A stretch of DNA of 64,000 nucleotides from Haliotis asinina (taxonomy: Eukaryota > Mollusca > Gastropoda > Lepetellida > Haliotidae). The notes below the pieces were generated by a model, which was not told where the DNA came from, did not search any database, and saw only the letters and a program-made list of their open reading frames with translations. The stretch is from assembly GCF_037392515.1 (NCBI RefSeq), contig NC_090280.1:26603118-26667117 (forward strand), in the 5' to 3' direction. Below are positions 24,105 through 36,850 of this stretch, piece by piece (position 1 is the stretch's first letter; every line of letters begins with the position of its first letter). The position numbers and the translations under genes were made by a program.

Positions 24105-24280
24105 GATAGTATGATGTAGTAGTAGCTAAGATCTGGTACCAGAGGGGATACTAGAAAGAGGCTTCACACATCCTACCAAATTGTAGTGGGGTTAAATTCC
24201 CCACATAGGTACATTGTGTGAAGCCCATTTCTGGTGTAGCCGTGATATTTCTGAAACACTGCTAAATATTACAGATTGAT
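24105..24280 (+). mobile_element. tRNA-derived SINE, diverged
   Basis: 'attccccacataggtacatt' and 'gtgaagcccatttctggtgt' are the core segments of the family. The head is poorly kept. Confidence 0.6.
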
Positions 24281-25318
24281 TGTGTAATATATTCTTGGAA
24301 CTAGAGCATATATGGGTCCACTTTTTGTACCCAGGTACCCCAAACCATATTACCCTACCCTACCCAGACGCCCGATAAATAATTCATGACATCAAATGTG
24401 TAGGAAGTGGCAATATATTCTTCACCTCGGAGGCTATAATTTCAAATTTTCAGTATCTTAACTAGGAATTGAGTTCAAAGCAGGTGACTGTAAATGACGT
24501 CTTAATCTTCAGAGAAAGAACAAGCTTTTAATCATGAAAGAATAACATATTACATTGTTTAACCTATTAGTCACATGATCATAACGGGTCCGGGTACTGA
24601 GACAGGGTCCATCTAGTTGCCTACCCATCCAGGGTATCAGGGTTACCCGTCCCCGCCCTACTTGGAACGCAGTGCTGTGACATATTTTGCTACCTGTTCT
24701 TGGCATGTACACTGATCGCCAACCATCATTCATCTCCCCATCTAACACTGCTGCCTCATAACCGTTAACAACTGCAAGATTGGATGATGTAAGTGGGGAA
24801 GATTGCTGGGTGTCTGATATCAGAAACATTCTTTATATGTCTGTTTTTTCACCTTGCTTAGATATTTCAAGATGTTGGAAATTTAATTTACTTTAATCCT
24901 TAATTAATGATTAAATGACATATTGTCACAAAACTGGCACTGTCAAATATCATCCTCAAGATTTCTGTCAAAATGTAAATACAAAATCATTATTTGCTCC
25001 TAAATATATGTATCCAAACAACAGAATAGGGGTTTAAGAGGAGCTTCTTGTAAATTACGAATATCACTACACAATTTTAATGTTAATAATCTTAGAAAGA
25101 AAAATGTACATGATAAAAATGTTCGTTTATTTCATTTTTCTAATGAAGGCCATGTCTAGGATGAGTTTTCATTTGTAAACAGTAGCAGTTTCTCCTTATG
25201 ATCTCAACTGTGCACAAAGATTAACAACAAATGAAAAACCTGTTCAACTCAAGAACTATCAACATATTTCTAATATCTCTAAAAAGGATTTTTGAAATTA
25301 GACAGCCTGGGATATATA

Positions 25319-25326
25319 GATATGTG

Positions 25327-25360
<34 letters not shown>

Positions 25361-25431
25361 CGTGCGTGTGTGCGTGTGTGTATAGATAGAGATAGATAGA
25401 TAGATAGGTAGATAGATAGATAGATAGATAT
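25319..25431. repeat. (TG)n and (GATA)n microsatellites
   Basis: A TG-rich run (25323-25382) followed by GATA units (25384-25431). The 81-codon minus-strand frame over it is spurious. Confidence 0.95.
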
Positions 25432-27499
25432 CCATGTGGTTCTGCAATGTGAAAATATAAGAACACAACTGTACTGTAGGTCCGATAACCTTACTTCCTG
25501 TAACCTGACTGTACCTGCCTACACTATATTTTACCTAGCTTTACCTGCGTGTTCTGGTCTGCTGTTTAATCAGATTGAAGTCCTTCATATCACACTGGAA
25601 TGTTTAACAAGTAAAGAGCTGGAAATTCATTTTGTTAACCTATTGAAAAGTGCATTTCGTCTACCCCATTGTCATCTGACCAATTTTTTAGATTATCAAT
25701 TCCTATATGTCAGAAACATTTTTCAGAATTTCAGCTGATATTATCTGTATACAACATCAGGTTTGTAGGTTGTATATTTTCTTGCATATGCAGTAGTGGT
25801 GCAGCGTAACAGTGTGACAGTGATCACTTACCTGTGCAGTGCTACCTGCTTTAACCAGGCAGGTGCAATAATCCTTGCAAAACAGATAGAAGAACAAAGT
25901 GCTTCTCCCTATAGGTGTATATGAATTGTTATCGGGGTATGGTAAAGTTAAATGTCTTTAAGGAATGGTTTCACAAATGCACATTTTCTGTACGTTTGGC
26001 CAAACCAATTAAAAGTTCTGTTTTACAGATTTTTGTCCTCAGAAAACCTAAAGGCATGGGGGTGGATGGGTAAAATCACCAGTCAAAGCATTTTTCAAAG
26101 ACATTGTTTTTCAAGTTTACATTCACCATGGTGCTTGAAGCATTGATTTCTAATGCAAATATCGTCAATTCAGTTTGAGGTCTCTGAGAACAGATACCGA
26201 TATGTTTTAGTTTCAACAAAGTGCCTTGCATAGTTGCTCCCATATAGTATTGCTCCCTATCTTAACATTAGGATTATATTTTTGAGCAGGAAAAATTTTA
26301 TGGATTTTTTCTCGATAATGATAAGACTGGGCCAACAAAATGGGTCTGGGTCTAACACAAAATCAAATTATTCACTTTTTGACAAGGTATATAGTCTTCA
26401 CAACCCAGCTATGTTGTGTCTTATGATGTGATTTGTCATATACTTATATTATTGATCATTTTATCGAAGAGATATTTCTTCATGTTCTCATTGATCATTC
26501 ATAATAAGGTATTGTTTGTGAGACATACTGTTTTTGCCAACTGACTAACTTTAACCCTCTTAACCGTAGTAGCATAAAAGTCATTAGGCTACCTGTGGGA
26601 TTTATTTATGCAACACTGATATAACCGCACAATTTTACAATATCTAAATTTTAATTAATGTCAGCTGATACACAAAATATGATCTACAAGTACCTGCTAA
26701 TGAAGATCTTACCTGCTAGTGAATGGTACAGAGGTTATAATGCTCTATTCCACCAATTTCTTTTGACATCCCCGGTATAATATGATAGGACTAAATGCCT
26801 CCAAACCATACAAACACTGTTTGAAGTAATACAATGTTTCCTTGCTAGGAAATGAAAGGCAGTTCAAAAATTTCTACCTGGTCTTGACACCTGAGAGCAT
26901 GGGTTGTTGATGGGAAATGTTTCATTGAATGCTGAAAGGTCAAGGTAACTTATTGAAAGTTGCTCAAGACGTTCCTTTCATCAGTTATCACCTGCCGTTA
27001 TTTCTTTAAGAGACAGGATATTTTGGGGTCATGAAGCTTAAAGTTGGTTTCATCCACTACATATAGCTTTTTGCAGTAACTTGAACAGTAAACCATGTGC
27101 ATGCACCCATTATCCAGGGTATTTTATGAAAGTCATTTCTAGAAGTTTGTTCTACTGCACTGTGTTAGTACAAAACGACAGGTTGAAGCTTAACTTGATT
27201 TTATATCAGAAAGTATTTCTCAGTTGGTGGTATGAAAATGTAAAACTTATTTTGATGATACTGTCATGTAAATTCATCAAACTGGCACTAGTATTTCCTC
27301 AGCTTTCAGAGCACTATGTATGAAGGCCAATGCGATTTCAGAGTGGTTTTTCATGGTGTGCTCTCCACCTTCTTTACAAACTCAATTTTATTCATTTGAG
27401 ATAATGGTGGCATACATTCAGCAAACTCCTTGGCAAATCGCATGTGAATAGCCATTCTGCACTTGACATGTCAACTGAACAATGGCTTCAACAAATATA

Positions 27500-27600
27500 G
27501 GAGCGGTGGGGTAGCCTAGTAGTTAAAGCATGAGTTGGTTGCGACAGAAACTCACATTCAATTCCCCACAATGGTGTAATGTGTGATATGCCTGATCTGA
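27500..27600 (+). mobile_element. tRNA-derived SINE, head part
   Basis: 'gcggtggggtagcctagtag', then 'attccccacaatggtgtaat'. The 3' half is lost. Confidence 0.7.
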
Positions 27601-27689
27601 TTGGCATATGAAAACTCACTACCTTTAACAAATAAAACGTGCACTGGATGATGACAGTGTTGAATTTTTATTTATTCATGAATCCCATT

Positions 27690-28040
27690 ACTTCCCGATG
27701 GTTAGATCTCGTCTATGAAATAGAACCCCTTATTTCCCATCTTAGTGTGGTGGGAAACGCTTTTATTTCCATTCTCGGTGTGGTAAGACCTTGTCTTGAC
27801 AGTAAAACCTGTTACTTTGCTTCTTGTTGTGGTGAGAACTTGCCTTGACAGTAAAATCTGTTATTTCCTTCTGTTTGGTGAGAGCCTGTCTAGACAGTAA
27901 AACCTATTAGTTCCTTTCTCGGTGTAGTGAGACCTTGTCTAGACAGTAAAATCTGTTATTTCCCTTCTCAATGGGTAAGACCTTGTCTGCATAGTATAAC
28001 CTGTTATTTCCCTTCTCACTATAATGCAAAACCCGATACT
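27690..28040. repeat. ~49-bp minisatellite
   Basis: About seven diverged units containing 'gtgagaccttgtctagacag' and 'taaaacctgttatttccctt'. Confidence 0.8.
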
Positions 28041-28559
28041 TCCATTTTACTGATGAAGAGACCATGACAATGGAGTGAAATCTCTTTCAATTACAAAGTA
28101 CTGTGGGACCTGAACTTGGTGACATATTGTTGCGTGTCAAGAGAACCCTCTTTAACCGAGAGCCAATAATTCCGAACCATAAATTAACAAAGGAAGTGAT
28201 ACAAGGAGGGAACCTTGAAGCTGCAGACATGAACTAACAAATCCATGACTTACGAGTGTGGCATTATTTAAAACACTGCAGTGAATTGATATGAATATGG
28301 CATTGTCTCAATGGGGATTACTTAGGCCTGTTGTAGTTTATTGCCGTGTTCCCTAAGAGAGCAGATGTTTATTTAGCAGCTTGACAAACAGAGTAGCATG
28401 AAATATGAGCCAAGTGGCCCATTGGCTTGTCCTTGTCAATAACTTTTACAAATTATTTCCACCTAGAGATGCGTGTGTAGGGGAGAGGGGGGGGGGGGAG
28501 GGATCAGGAGAATCCTGACTCCAGAAGCATGTCCCCTCATATTCCACTTGATACACAGT

Positions 28560-28785
28560 CACTACTTACACATTCCTACAGTGACTCAACTCTGTCAACA
28601 CAGTCCTAGAGACTCAACTCCACCATACCACCCACACACCACAACAACACAGTCCTACAGACTCAACTCCACCATGCCCCACACACATCGCCACCAAAAC
28701 ACAGTCCTAGAGGCTCGCATCCACCATGCTTCATATACACCACCACAACACAGTCATACAGAATCAGCTCCACCATGCTCCAGCC
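28560..28785. repeat. 49-bp minisatellite, left block
   Basis: Units of the type 'cctacagactcaactccacc', then catgctccacacacaccacca, then caacacagt. The right block (30186-30945) is the same array beyond the LINE. The period of 49 is not a multiple of three, so the long frames here are accidental. Confidence 0.85.
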
Positions 28786-30185
28786 CGCGGTCAACGGTTA
28801 ACCAATTAGTGTTTAACAATACCCATGCGGATACACCAGAGGTCATTTGTAACCTGCGGGGTGCCTACTATGCTAACCTTGCCTTACAACACCACGCTGA
28901 AACGTTTGATGCTGAATTAAAAGCATCTGTAGATAACAAACTAGCACATATAATTTCACAACCTAATGATTCTACTCATGCTGACGCCGTACTATATACC
29001 GATATCCAGTCTTCAGAGTTAAAACAACATCTGGTTAATCTAAATCGTAACAAATCCCCTGGACCAGATCATGTAAACAATGAGCACCTTATCTATGGAG
29101 GTGACGCACTGATCGAAAAGCTTGGCGTCTTCTATAACGCAATTATGAAAGCTGTCTACTTTCCCAGTATCTTTAGATTGGGTATGACTGTTCCACTTTA
29201 TACAGGAAAAGGTTCAAAATACGATCCCCAAACTACAGATGTATCACCTTTACTTCCTGTGTAGGAAAACTATTTGAAAAACTATTTCTTTCACGTCTAC
29301 AATGTTATATAAGACAATGATATTAATCCATACTTTCCAGACCCTTTACAATTTGGATTTAGAAAAGAACATGGTGCCGTTATGTCAACGTTCATGCTCA
29401 ATGATTGCGTAACATATTATGTTGAGCGTGGCTCACAAGTCTTTTCAGCGTTTCTCGATATTGGGAAAACCTTTGATCGCATTTGACATAACGGTCTATT
29501 CCTAAAACTGTACAAGTTGGGTAGAACGGGGAAAACGTGGAAGCTGCTGTATCATAGCTACCATAGCTTTTATAATGTACACCGGAAATAGCTCAGATAT
29601 CATTTGGAGTAAAACAAGGTGTAGGGCAAGGTAGAGTCCTGTTTGTATGTTTTTTTCTTGTCTTATTAATGATTTTATTACCTGAATTAAGACTCAGTAA
29701 CAATGGTATATGTGCATATGGTATTGACGTGCTATCAATCCTGTTAGCCGATGACACGTCACTGTTAAGTACTACCCCGTATGGGCTGCAGGATTCATTA
29801 CAAATATAAAATCATTTGTATATGACACTACTTGACATACTGGATATAGATCTAGATCTATATGTATTAACTGAAATGCTGGATGACGAAGATGCCCTTG
29901 TGCTCTTTTGTGGTGCCAAACTTCAGATCCCTGGCCTTGAAGAAGCAGCATGACAAACCATCAAATTACACTTTTCACACTATATCAGTTCCTTGAAAGA
30001 CTCTTTGATATATACTTTCTAAACTGTCACTCATGTAAATATCCATCCGCTGTTAATATGCGTGCTTTGTTAATATCATATGCATATATGTAACTGACTG
30101 ATATCATAAATGCTTAATCTTCGAATGTATTTTGGAGAAAATAAAGACATTCATTCATTCATTCATTCATTCATTCATTCATTCC
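28786..30185 (+). mobile_element. LINE, 5'-truncated, reverse-transcriptase part
   Basis: The plus strand codes a non-LTR retrotransposon RT region. NKSPGPDHVNNEHL occurs near 29050, RLGMTVPLYTGKGSKYDPQ near 29180 and LPV then KLFEKLFLSRLQ near 29260. 'FGFRKEHG'-like and 'FLDIGKTFDR'-like motifs lie at 29350-29480, split over frames. Several stops and frame changes show it is dead. The 3' end is an AT-rich UTR with AATAAAG and an (ATTC)n tail (30149-30185). It is inserted within a 49-bp minisatellite. Confidence 0.8.
30149..30185. repeat. (ATTC)n LINE tail
   Basis: About nine ATTC units directly after GAAAATAAAGAC at the LINE 3' end. Confidence 0.9.
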
Positions 30186-30945
30186 TACAGTCCTACAGAC
30201 TCACATCCACCATGCCCCCCCCCAAACCACCACAACACAGTCCTACTCACATCCACCACACTCTACATACACCACCACAGCAAAGTCCTAAAGACTCACA
30301 TTCACCATGCCCCACATACATCACCACAACACAGTCCTGCACTTGCATCCATCACACTCCACACTCATCACCACACCAGTCCTACTCACATTCATCACAC
30401 TCCAAATACACCACTACAACGCGGTCCTAAGGACTCACATTCACCATGCCTCACACATATCACCACAACACAGTCTTACACTTCCATCCATCACTCTCCA
30501 CATATACCACCATAACACAGAACCTACATACAAACATCCATCACGTTTCAAATGCACCACCACAACATACTAGTCCTACAGACTCACACCCACCATGCTC
30601 CACTCACACGACCACAACACAGTCCTACAGACTCACACCCACCATGCTCCACACACACCATAACAACACAGTCCTACAGACTTATGTCCACCATGCTCCA
30701 CACACACATCCACAACACAGTCCCACTGACACACATCCCCCATGCTCCTCACACACCACCACAACACAATCCTACAGACTCATATCCACCATGCTCCTCA
30801 CACACGACCACAACACAGACCTACAGACTCATATCCACCATGGTCCTCACACACCACCACAACACAGTCCTACAGACTCATATCCACCATGGTCCTCACA
30901 CACCACCACAACACAGTCCTACAGACTCATATCCACCATGATCCA
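30186..30945. repeat. 49-bp minisatellite, right block
   Basis: About 15 units. The last three are nearly identical with an exact period of 49 bases (for example 30841 to 30890). The units become more diverged towards the LINE. Overlapping frames of 77-187 codons in all three phases come from the repeat. Confidence 0.9.
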
Positions 30946-31434
30946 ACGGGACAATGCCAAGGCTATGTGGTTTAAACTAACATATTTATGTGTCTTGGAT
31001 TTCAACTAAAACACAACTCACAGTTGTTTGTCTAATTACACGCATGTGTGACATAGGCAGCTATGTTACTGAGAACAGACGATGTGTGGTCATATCATGA
31101 TGCTGCAGCTAATAACTCGGACAGGTTGAACTAGTAATTATAAATTGGCATTCCAGAAGCAGATGGTGACATATACATACTGCATCACGTGGTTCAACAA
31201 CCAGTGGTTATCCGTGGTGTCTGTGTAAAGGTCTTCTCTCGAAATGACACCCGTATTACTTGCTAGAAGGTTAGAGTGTTTTGTATGATTAGTTGGTTTG
31301 GAAGAAACTGAATGTAATTAAGTGCATTTCTTCCACCTTCCTCGATATGATGGTATTGTGTTGAGTTGTGTCCCTTGATCATACCAGCATTTGCTTGTCA
31401 TTATTTAAAGTTTCAGATTTGTAGGATGGGTGTA

Positions 31435-31680
31435 GAACACAGAGGGCCCAGTCATCTAAGAGGCTACCATTTGCTATGAAGCGTTGTGTCGATAGCTGTA
31501 GGTTTCAATTCTGATTTCCAACAGTCATGTTTGTTAGACCTAACCCTGTGCTGGCAGGGTTCCCCAAAGAGATCTACATCTCACATCTGCGAAAAATATT
31601 CTTGACTATGCCCAAATGCTATGGTATAACTGCAATTCTATTAAAACTGGTAGAACCCCAACTCACTCACTCACTCACAC
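31435..31680 (+). mobile_element. SINE of a different tRNA-like family
   Basis: Head 'gggcccagtcatctaagagg' and a weak box B (GGTTTCAATTCT), ending in (ACTC)n at 31655-31680. Confidence 0.5.
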
Positions 31681-31859
31681 ACACCCCCAATCACTCAGTC
31701 ATGCACCCGCCGACTCACAACAAGAAGAAGTCATGTGAAACCACTGCACTCTATCACAAGGAAACAATACAGCTGTCAGGCCAGGTCATCTGTGTTTATT
31801 AGCTTTCACATGAGAAAGATGCTTCAAATGAAGAACTGAAACGGGTTACTGCATAAAGC

Positions 31860-32260
31860 TCACCTAGGAAGGTGATGATCTAGACTGGGAGAGCTTGGAA
31901 GGTGATGATGTAGACTGGAAGAGTTACAATGGTGAGGATGTAGACTGGAGAAGTAGGAAGGTGATGATATAGATTCCGAGAGGTGATGATATGGCCTGGG
32001 AAAGCTAGGAAGGTGATGATGTAAACTGTGAGAGCTATGAAAGTGATGCTGTAGATGATGAGTGTAGACAGAGAGCTAGGACAGGGATCATGTAGATTGG
32101 GAGAGGTAGGAAGGTGATGAGTGTAGACAGAGAGCTAGGACAGGGATGATGTAGATTAGGATAGGTAGGAAGGTGTTGAGTGTAGACAGAGAGCTAGGAA
32201 AGGGATCATGTAGATTGGGAGAGGTAGGAAGGTGATGAGTGTAGACAGAGAGCTAGACCC
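31860..32260. repeat. ~30-bp minisatellite (diverged)
   Basis: Repeated 'ggaaggtgatgatgtagact' with 'gggagagctag' variants. A longer sub-repeat is present at 32040-32260. Confidence 0.8.
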
Positions 32261-32282
32261 GTCATGACTGTAGGCTGATAGT

Positions 32283-32400
32283 GATCTGGGTCCACTAGCG
32301 CAAAGCAATCTTAGCGCCACAACTATCTTAAGCCTATATGTTGGCGTATTTGAGGGGTATAATCGTTGTGGTGCTAAGATTGCTTTGTGCAAGCCGGTCC
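32283..32400. mobile_element. Foldback element with 26-bp arms
   Basis: The left arm at 32298-32323 and the right arm at 32365-32390 are inverted copies agreeing at 24 of 26 positions. The loop is about 41 bases. GGTCCA occurs in the same orientation just outside both arms. It is a MITE-like hairpin without coding content. Confidence 0.65.
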
Positions 32401-33550
32401 ATTTAAACTGTTTATACAACCAAGGTTTCAATCACTAATAGCATTCAGTTTCAAACACTGCAACATTCCTACATTTCTTAAACCACCACTATCATCACTG
32501 TTACATGCACAGTTTCAACCAACAATTACATTCGTACTGATAACTACAGCCAAGAATAGACCCTACATCCCAAGCCTCAACCACACGAACATTCACATCT
32601 CCATCTTCTACAATTAGCGACATCGACACTACAATTAATACTACAAAAACTGTGATTAAATAGTTAACATCACTACAGCGGACGTGTTGTCACCCTTAGG
32701 AAATTATCCCAGGACGATGCTGACCACAGCTTGACCAGCTGCAAACAGTTGAATCACTGTACCAGGCTTCGAGTCTCACCGTATATGCACTGATTCCATC
32801 ACACGCACATGTATTGTATTTGATGGTTGCAGTAGTAGTACTCTCAGTCCTTGGTGCCGTTCTGCAAAGCGAACTTAGTGCTAAGGTGACCCATACCTTA
32901 ACACAGGCTTCAGGTAGTCTCAGCGTTAAGGTGGCCGTAACTCCCATCTCTTAACATAGACTCAGGTAGTTTTTTAGCCGTTAGGTTAGCTTGGACAAAG
33001 GTAGCCAGGCCAACTGACTGCGACAAGACCCTGAAACGTTGTACATATATGCACTGAAACACAGTATACCAATATACTGAAACACGACAACAATAGACAC
33101 AAGTGGTAATAAAGTGAATTTTCTCTCCCACCCATGCATACGTTCAGGTGGATGTGCTAACGAGATCAAAGACGAGGATATGAATTATAACCACCTAGAT
33201 GGATTAGTTTTCTTTCAATTTTAATATTGCAATATGCATATTACATTTGTCGCATTCACTTAGCCCTGCCCGACAGCTGAGAATTGTGAGCACATGAGTT
33301 CTATGCAATATTGATCATTTATACTGCTGCACACAGTTGTTTTGTGGAAACCATTGCTATGGTTTGATACTGCTGTCCAGCTGATGTATTCAATAGCACA
33401 TTATGCGGAACATTGTCCCTTTTTTTTAATTTTTACCTTTGCATACGAATTCATGTGTCTGTGATAAATCAACAGAGAATTATGCATAGATGTAACAAGA
33501 GCGTGATTATGACGAATGTTTCATACGTCTGTTCATGTGTTCTATATCTG
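32400..33550. other. No gene recognised
   Basis: Only short frames. The stretch 32860-32960 has 'ctaaggtgac' and 'ccttaacata' motifs shared with 36440-36850. Confidence 0.4.
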
Positions 33551-33555
33551 AACTA

Positions 33556-33700
33556 TGGCGGTGGGGTAGCCTTGTGGTCAAAGCGTTCTCTCGTTCACAT
33601 TGAGGACCCGGGTTCAATTGTACTTTGTGTGGAGTCCGCTTCTTGTGTTCCCCACTTGATAATGCTGGAATATTGTCAAAAGCGGTGTAAAACCTAACTT
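33556..33700 (+). mobile_element. tRNA-derived SINE
   Basis: 'ggcggtggggtagccttgtg', then the box B region 'acccgggttcaattgtactt', then 'ggaatattgtcaaaagcggt'. Confidence 0.8.
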
Positions 33701-33937
33701 GCTATTTCTGAAATGTAAGTTTGTCCATTCATGTGCTGGTTTGCACGGATGTGTCCCATGTCAGTCATGTTTCCGGCTCATTAGTCAGTTAGACGTTAAT
33801 AGATCGCATGTGATTTGAACCTTTATGAGTCAGAGATGTGTCAGCTGCACAGGTCGCAGTCAGTGTGCAAAACTGCAGATTTGTCACATGAACACTTTAC
33901 AGAACGCTCGTAAATGTCTGTCCTTTTATGAGTTGAT

Positions 33938-34105
33938 CTGGGTGATGGGGTAACCCAGTTATTGAAGCGTCTCTCCGAGGACCCGGGTTCGTTTCTCCAC
34001 ATGGGTACAAGGTGTGAAGCCCATTTCTGGCGCTTGAGGGAATATCCGTAAATGCGTCGTAAAACTGAAATCTCACTCACTCACTCACTCACTCACTCAC
34101 CCATT
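33938..34105 (+). mobile_element. tRNA-derived SINE with (CACT)n tail
   Basis: 'gtgatggggtaacccagtta', then 'gacccgggttcgtttctcca', then a tail of about seven CACT units from 34075. Confidence 0.8.
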
Positions 34106-34149
34106 CACTCATTTATCAGTTCAGTCGGAATACATGCTTAATGGGTTTG

Positions 34150-34400
34150 CTTTAAAAGGTCCTCACTAAGAAATACCCGTGAAGAGTTAGAATTAGTCAT
34201 CAATAACCCATACTTGTCATAAGAGTTGACTAACGGAATCGGATGGTCAGGCTTGTTGACATAAGTCATGGTATCCCTGATGGCTAGATCGATGCTCATG
34301 CTGTTCATCACTGGATAGTCTGAATCAGATACGATTATACACAGACCGCTGCCATATAACTGGAATATTGAGTGCGGCGTTAAACAGCCGTCAATCAATC
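34150..34400 (+). mobile_element. SINE, second family
   Basis: This is a diverged copy of the element at 57017-57280. Shared segments are 'actaacggaatcggatggtc', 'agatcgatgctcatgctgtt', 'ccatataactggaatattga' and 'gtgcggcgttaaac'. Confidence 0.7.
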
Positions 34401-34739
34401 CTCCTTTCAGAGAAAATGTGTAACTTTGGAACAATGGTATTTCTCCAAAAATAACGTAGAAAATGATAGCAGCCTTGATAAATAATGAATAAGGAAATAT
34501 TTGTTTTTGAGCAGACGTGGGTTGTTTGGGGTAGTTTTACGTGTGTAAGGTCGAACACAAGGGACACCCAGGGATGAATTATTCGCTGTGAGGCAGCTTT
34601 GTACGGTCTGATACAAGGAAGTAAATTTGACCCACATAACACTCGAGGTCTGAATATTGAGGCAACTGTATTGAAACACTCAGGTTTTTATATATTACTG
34701 AAAGTTCGAGTGAATAAAATCTGTAAATTCTCAAAGCCC

Positions 34740-34930
34740 TCTCTGTAGAGGTCTTTTATACGGAAGCCGTATGGGGTTATTCAAAATCTGTTATTTGACA
34801 ATGTCAAGATACTAAACTGAAATTTCAAGATATTAAGTCAAAATTTCTAGCTATAACAAGATTTCAACTCCATATCTTGAAATTTCAAGATGTGTGTAAT
34901 ACGTATCTTTGAATTTCAACTTGGCATCCT
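34740..34930. repeat. Short palindrome-rich repeat
   Basis: Recurrent 'gaaatttcaagat' motifs, including the perfect 18-bp palindrome ATCTTGAAATTTCAAGAT at 34874-34891. Confidence 0.6.
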
Positions 34931-35047
34931 GTAATTTCAAGAATAAAAACGCACGACCCTAAAAGGCCTATTGGTATAATAAAGGCCTAATTACGGTACG
35001 ATCAACTAGATTTGCAGAGTTCTCCTTACGTGCCAATCGCGTGCAGA

Positions 35048-35467
35048 TCAATGACTGCATGAGGGCATTAGCTTTGTATCACTAAGGTCATCACGACCTG
35101 CGATAAGTGTAGTAATATGGTTATGTGGTGTAAACGATACTCTTGTGAGACAGTATACGTTGTCATGACAATAAGGTCTGCTGCCACGGTAATTATTCAA
35201 TTTTCGCGGAATATTGACTAACGGACTAGACGGGTCTGGGAAAGGATAACCCTGCGATGCCTCTGTGTCTATGAATTGATTACCACACTCATACAAAATA
35301 CACGCTTGATCCATTATCTGGTTCCTGCAAAGCAGTCTTAGGACGCTGTTGTTCGTCAACCTCGAGTATGAGATGGCTTCAGTGTTAAGATTTTGAACAT
35401 GGCCTTGACAGGAAGGTGTTGTCACGAAACTACAACTGATCATAAACGACAACTGATCATAATTCAC
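35048..35467 (-). other. Unassigned 139-codon open frame
   Basis: Minus-strand frame with mixed composition and eleven cysteines (for example LLCRNQIMDQACILYECGNQF), unlike the repeat-driven frames nearby. There is no leader and no domain I recognise. TTGTAG near 35432 could serve as an acceptor, but its pyrimidine tract is weak. It could be an exon of an unknown gene, a transposon fragment or chance. Confidence 0.2.
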
Positions 35468-35724
35468 AATTCTTCAAGTTACACCAAACCCACCCAGACT
35501 ACATCCTAGTAAAACACGCCATGATGAACAGTGAATACAAGACTGTCTTATACAGTAAAATCTGGTTAATCTACAAAGTGATATCTCGATCAAACAGTTG
35601 TTAGGCAATGATAGGCATGAAGTAACTTCCCTTCTTTACTATCCAGTTATAGTCCCCTCCGACGACAAACATGCGGTGATAGAATAGTTGTTACAATGTC
35701 ACTCCTAAGACCGTCACGCCGATT

Positions 35725-35822
35725 CCGCACAAGGGTGCAATGTGTGAAGCCCATTTGGTGCTCCCCTTCGGGATATTGCTGGGACATGGCTAAAAGCGGC
35801 GTAAACCTAAACTCACTCACAC
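35725..35822 (+). mobile_element. tRNA-derived SINE, 3' half
   Basis: 'gtgcaatgtgtgaagcccat', then 'ggctaaaagcggcgtaaacc', then a short ACTC tail. Confidence 0.7.
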
Positions 35823-36099
35823 ACGGACAGCTGGAACCTAACAGTATGCACATGTGGATCCCTTTGTATTATTGTACCAATGAGTAGTCGGGAAACTTGT
35901 TGCTGGAATGTCTAGGCGTTACAGACCCTTTTGGTGGTATTGCTGAGTGTGACAAAAAATGTAAGACGCTAGTTGCTCAAGCATTTATTTACCAGAAACA
36001 GGCATTGCAAAATAGCAAATACAGAATAAAAATAATTTGAGGATTGGCACATTCCATGTTTAACGAGATAGTAGAATACTACAGCATACCATGGGGGCT

Positions 36100-36195
36100 T
36101 CTTTCACAAAGCAACCTTTACTAAGATGAACCTTAACTCCCTTTCTTTAACCTTAGTGACTTACGATCACTAAGTGTTTCGTGGAAGAAGGCATA
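36100..36195. repeat. Diverged foldback-like repeat
   Basis: 'cttctttcacaaagcaacct' at the left is loosely complementary to 'aagtgtttcgtggaagaagg' at the right, with repeated 'ccttaac' and 'ccttagtgac' inside. Confidence 0.4.
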
Positions 36196-36442
36196 GTTCT
36201 CAATGGGAGAGAAAAAAAGTCGCATTAATATAATAAAATATAATAACGGCAAACCCTGTGTGACTGTAGTGTTAGACTTTATGCTGGTTATTCACTACTT
36301 CTGGACCAGGTGCCAAGAATGAATGCACCAGGTATTCTTCAATGCGACATTTTGAAAAAGTTAGAAAGAAGAAAGCCCCCCTTTTTACTTCCATGCAGTT
36401 TTGAATTGTTTATACATACTGAGATGATGACATGTCAATGTC

Positions 36443-36850
36443 AGCATGAACATCTGTGACACGTATACCGCCCCCACACCTTAACATAACATCAGTGACA
36501 CGTATACCGTCCCCAATACCTTAACATAACATCAGTGACACGTATACCCTCCCCCATACCTTAACATAACATGAGTGACACGTATATCATCCCCAATACC
36601 TTATCATAGACTTCAGACGATCTTAGAGCTCAGCTTTCGTACCTTAACATAGACGTAACAGAAACTCAGCGGTAAGGCGATCTTAACAAAGACTCAAGGC
36701 TGTCGTAACGCTAAGGTGACCGTAACACCTTAACATAGACTTACGACGATCTTAGAGCTTAGGTGATCTTAACTTTCATACCTTAACATAGAAGTAACAA
36801 AAACTCAGCGCTAGGGCGATCGTAACTTCTACACCTTAACATAGACTTAC
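36443..36850. repeat. 40-bp minisatellite and related units
   Basis: Four clear 40-bp units (36443-36602) containing 'gtgacacgtatacc' and 'ccttaacataa'. They pass into diverged units with 'ccttaacatagac' up to 36850. It lies 3' of the ITIM receptor gene. Confidence 0.8.

Larger units (their letters stand above)
16194..28470. other. Long gene-free stretch
   Basis: About 12 kb without a supportable exon. It holds decayed SINEs, microsatellites and tandem repeats (listed separately) in AT-rich sequence. Open frames of 60-105 codons have no domains and no paired splice signals that I could see. It may be intergenic or a large intron. Confidence 0.5.

Noticed and set aside
24509-24829. 106-codon minus-strand frame as a gene
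   Set aside because: Composition is plausible but there is no domain, leader or splice partner, and its neighbourhood is repeat-rich.
30132-31009. Overlapping plus-strand frames of 77-187 codons rich in His, Thr, Pro
   Set aside because: They lie entirely over the 49-bp minisatellite and are open in all three phases. The period is not a multiple of three, so they are repeat artefacts.
36443-36850. CRISPR-like array
   Set aside because: Repeats are contiguous and diverged without unique spacers, and the DNA is eukaryotic. The same holds for the other minisatellites.
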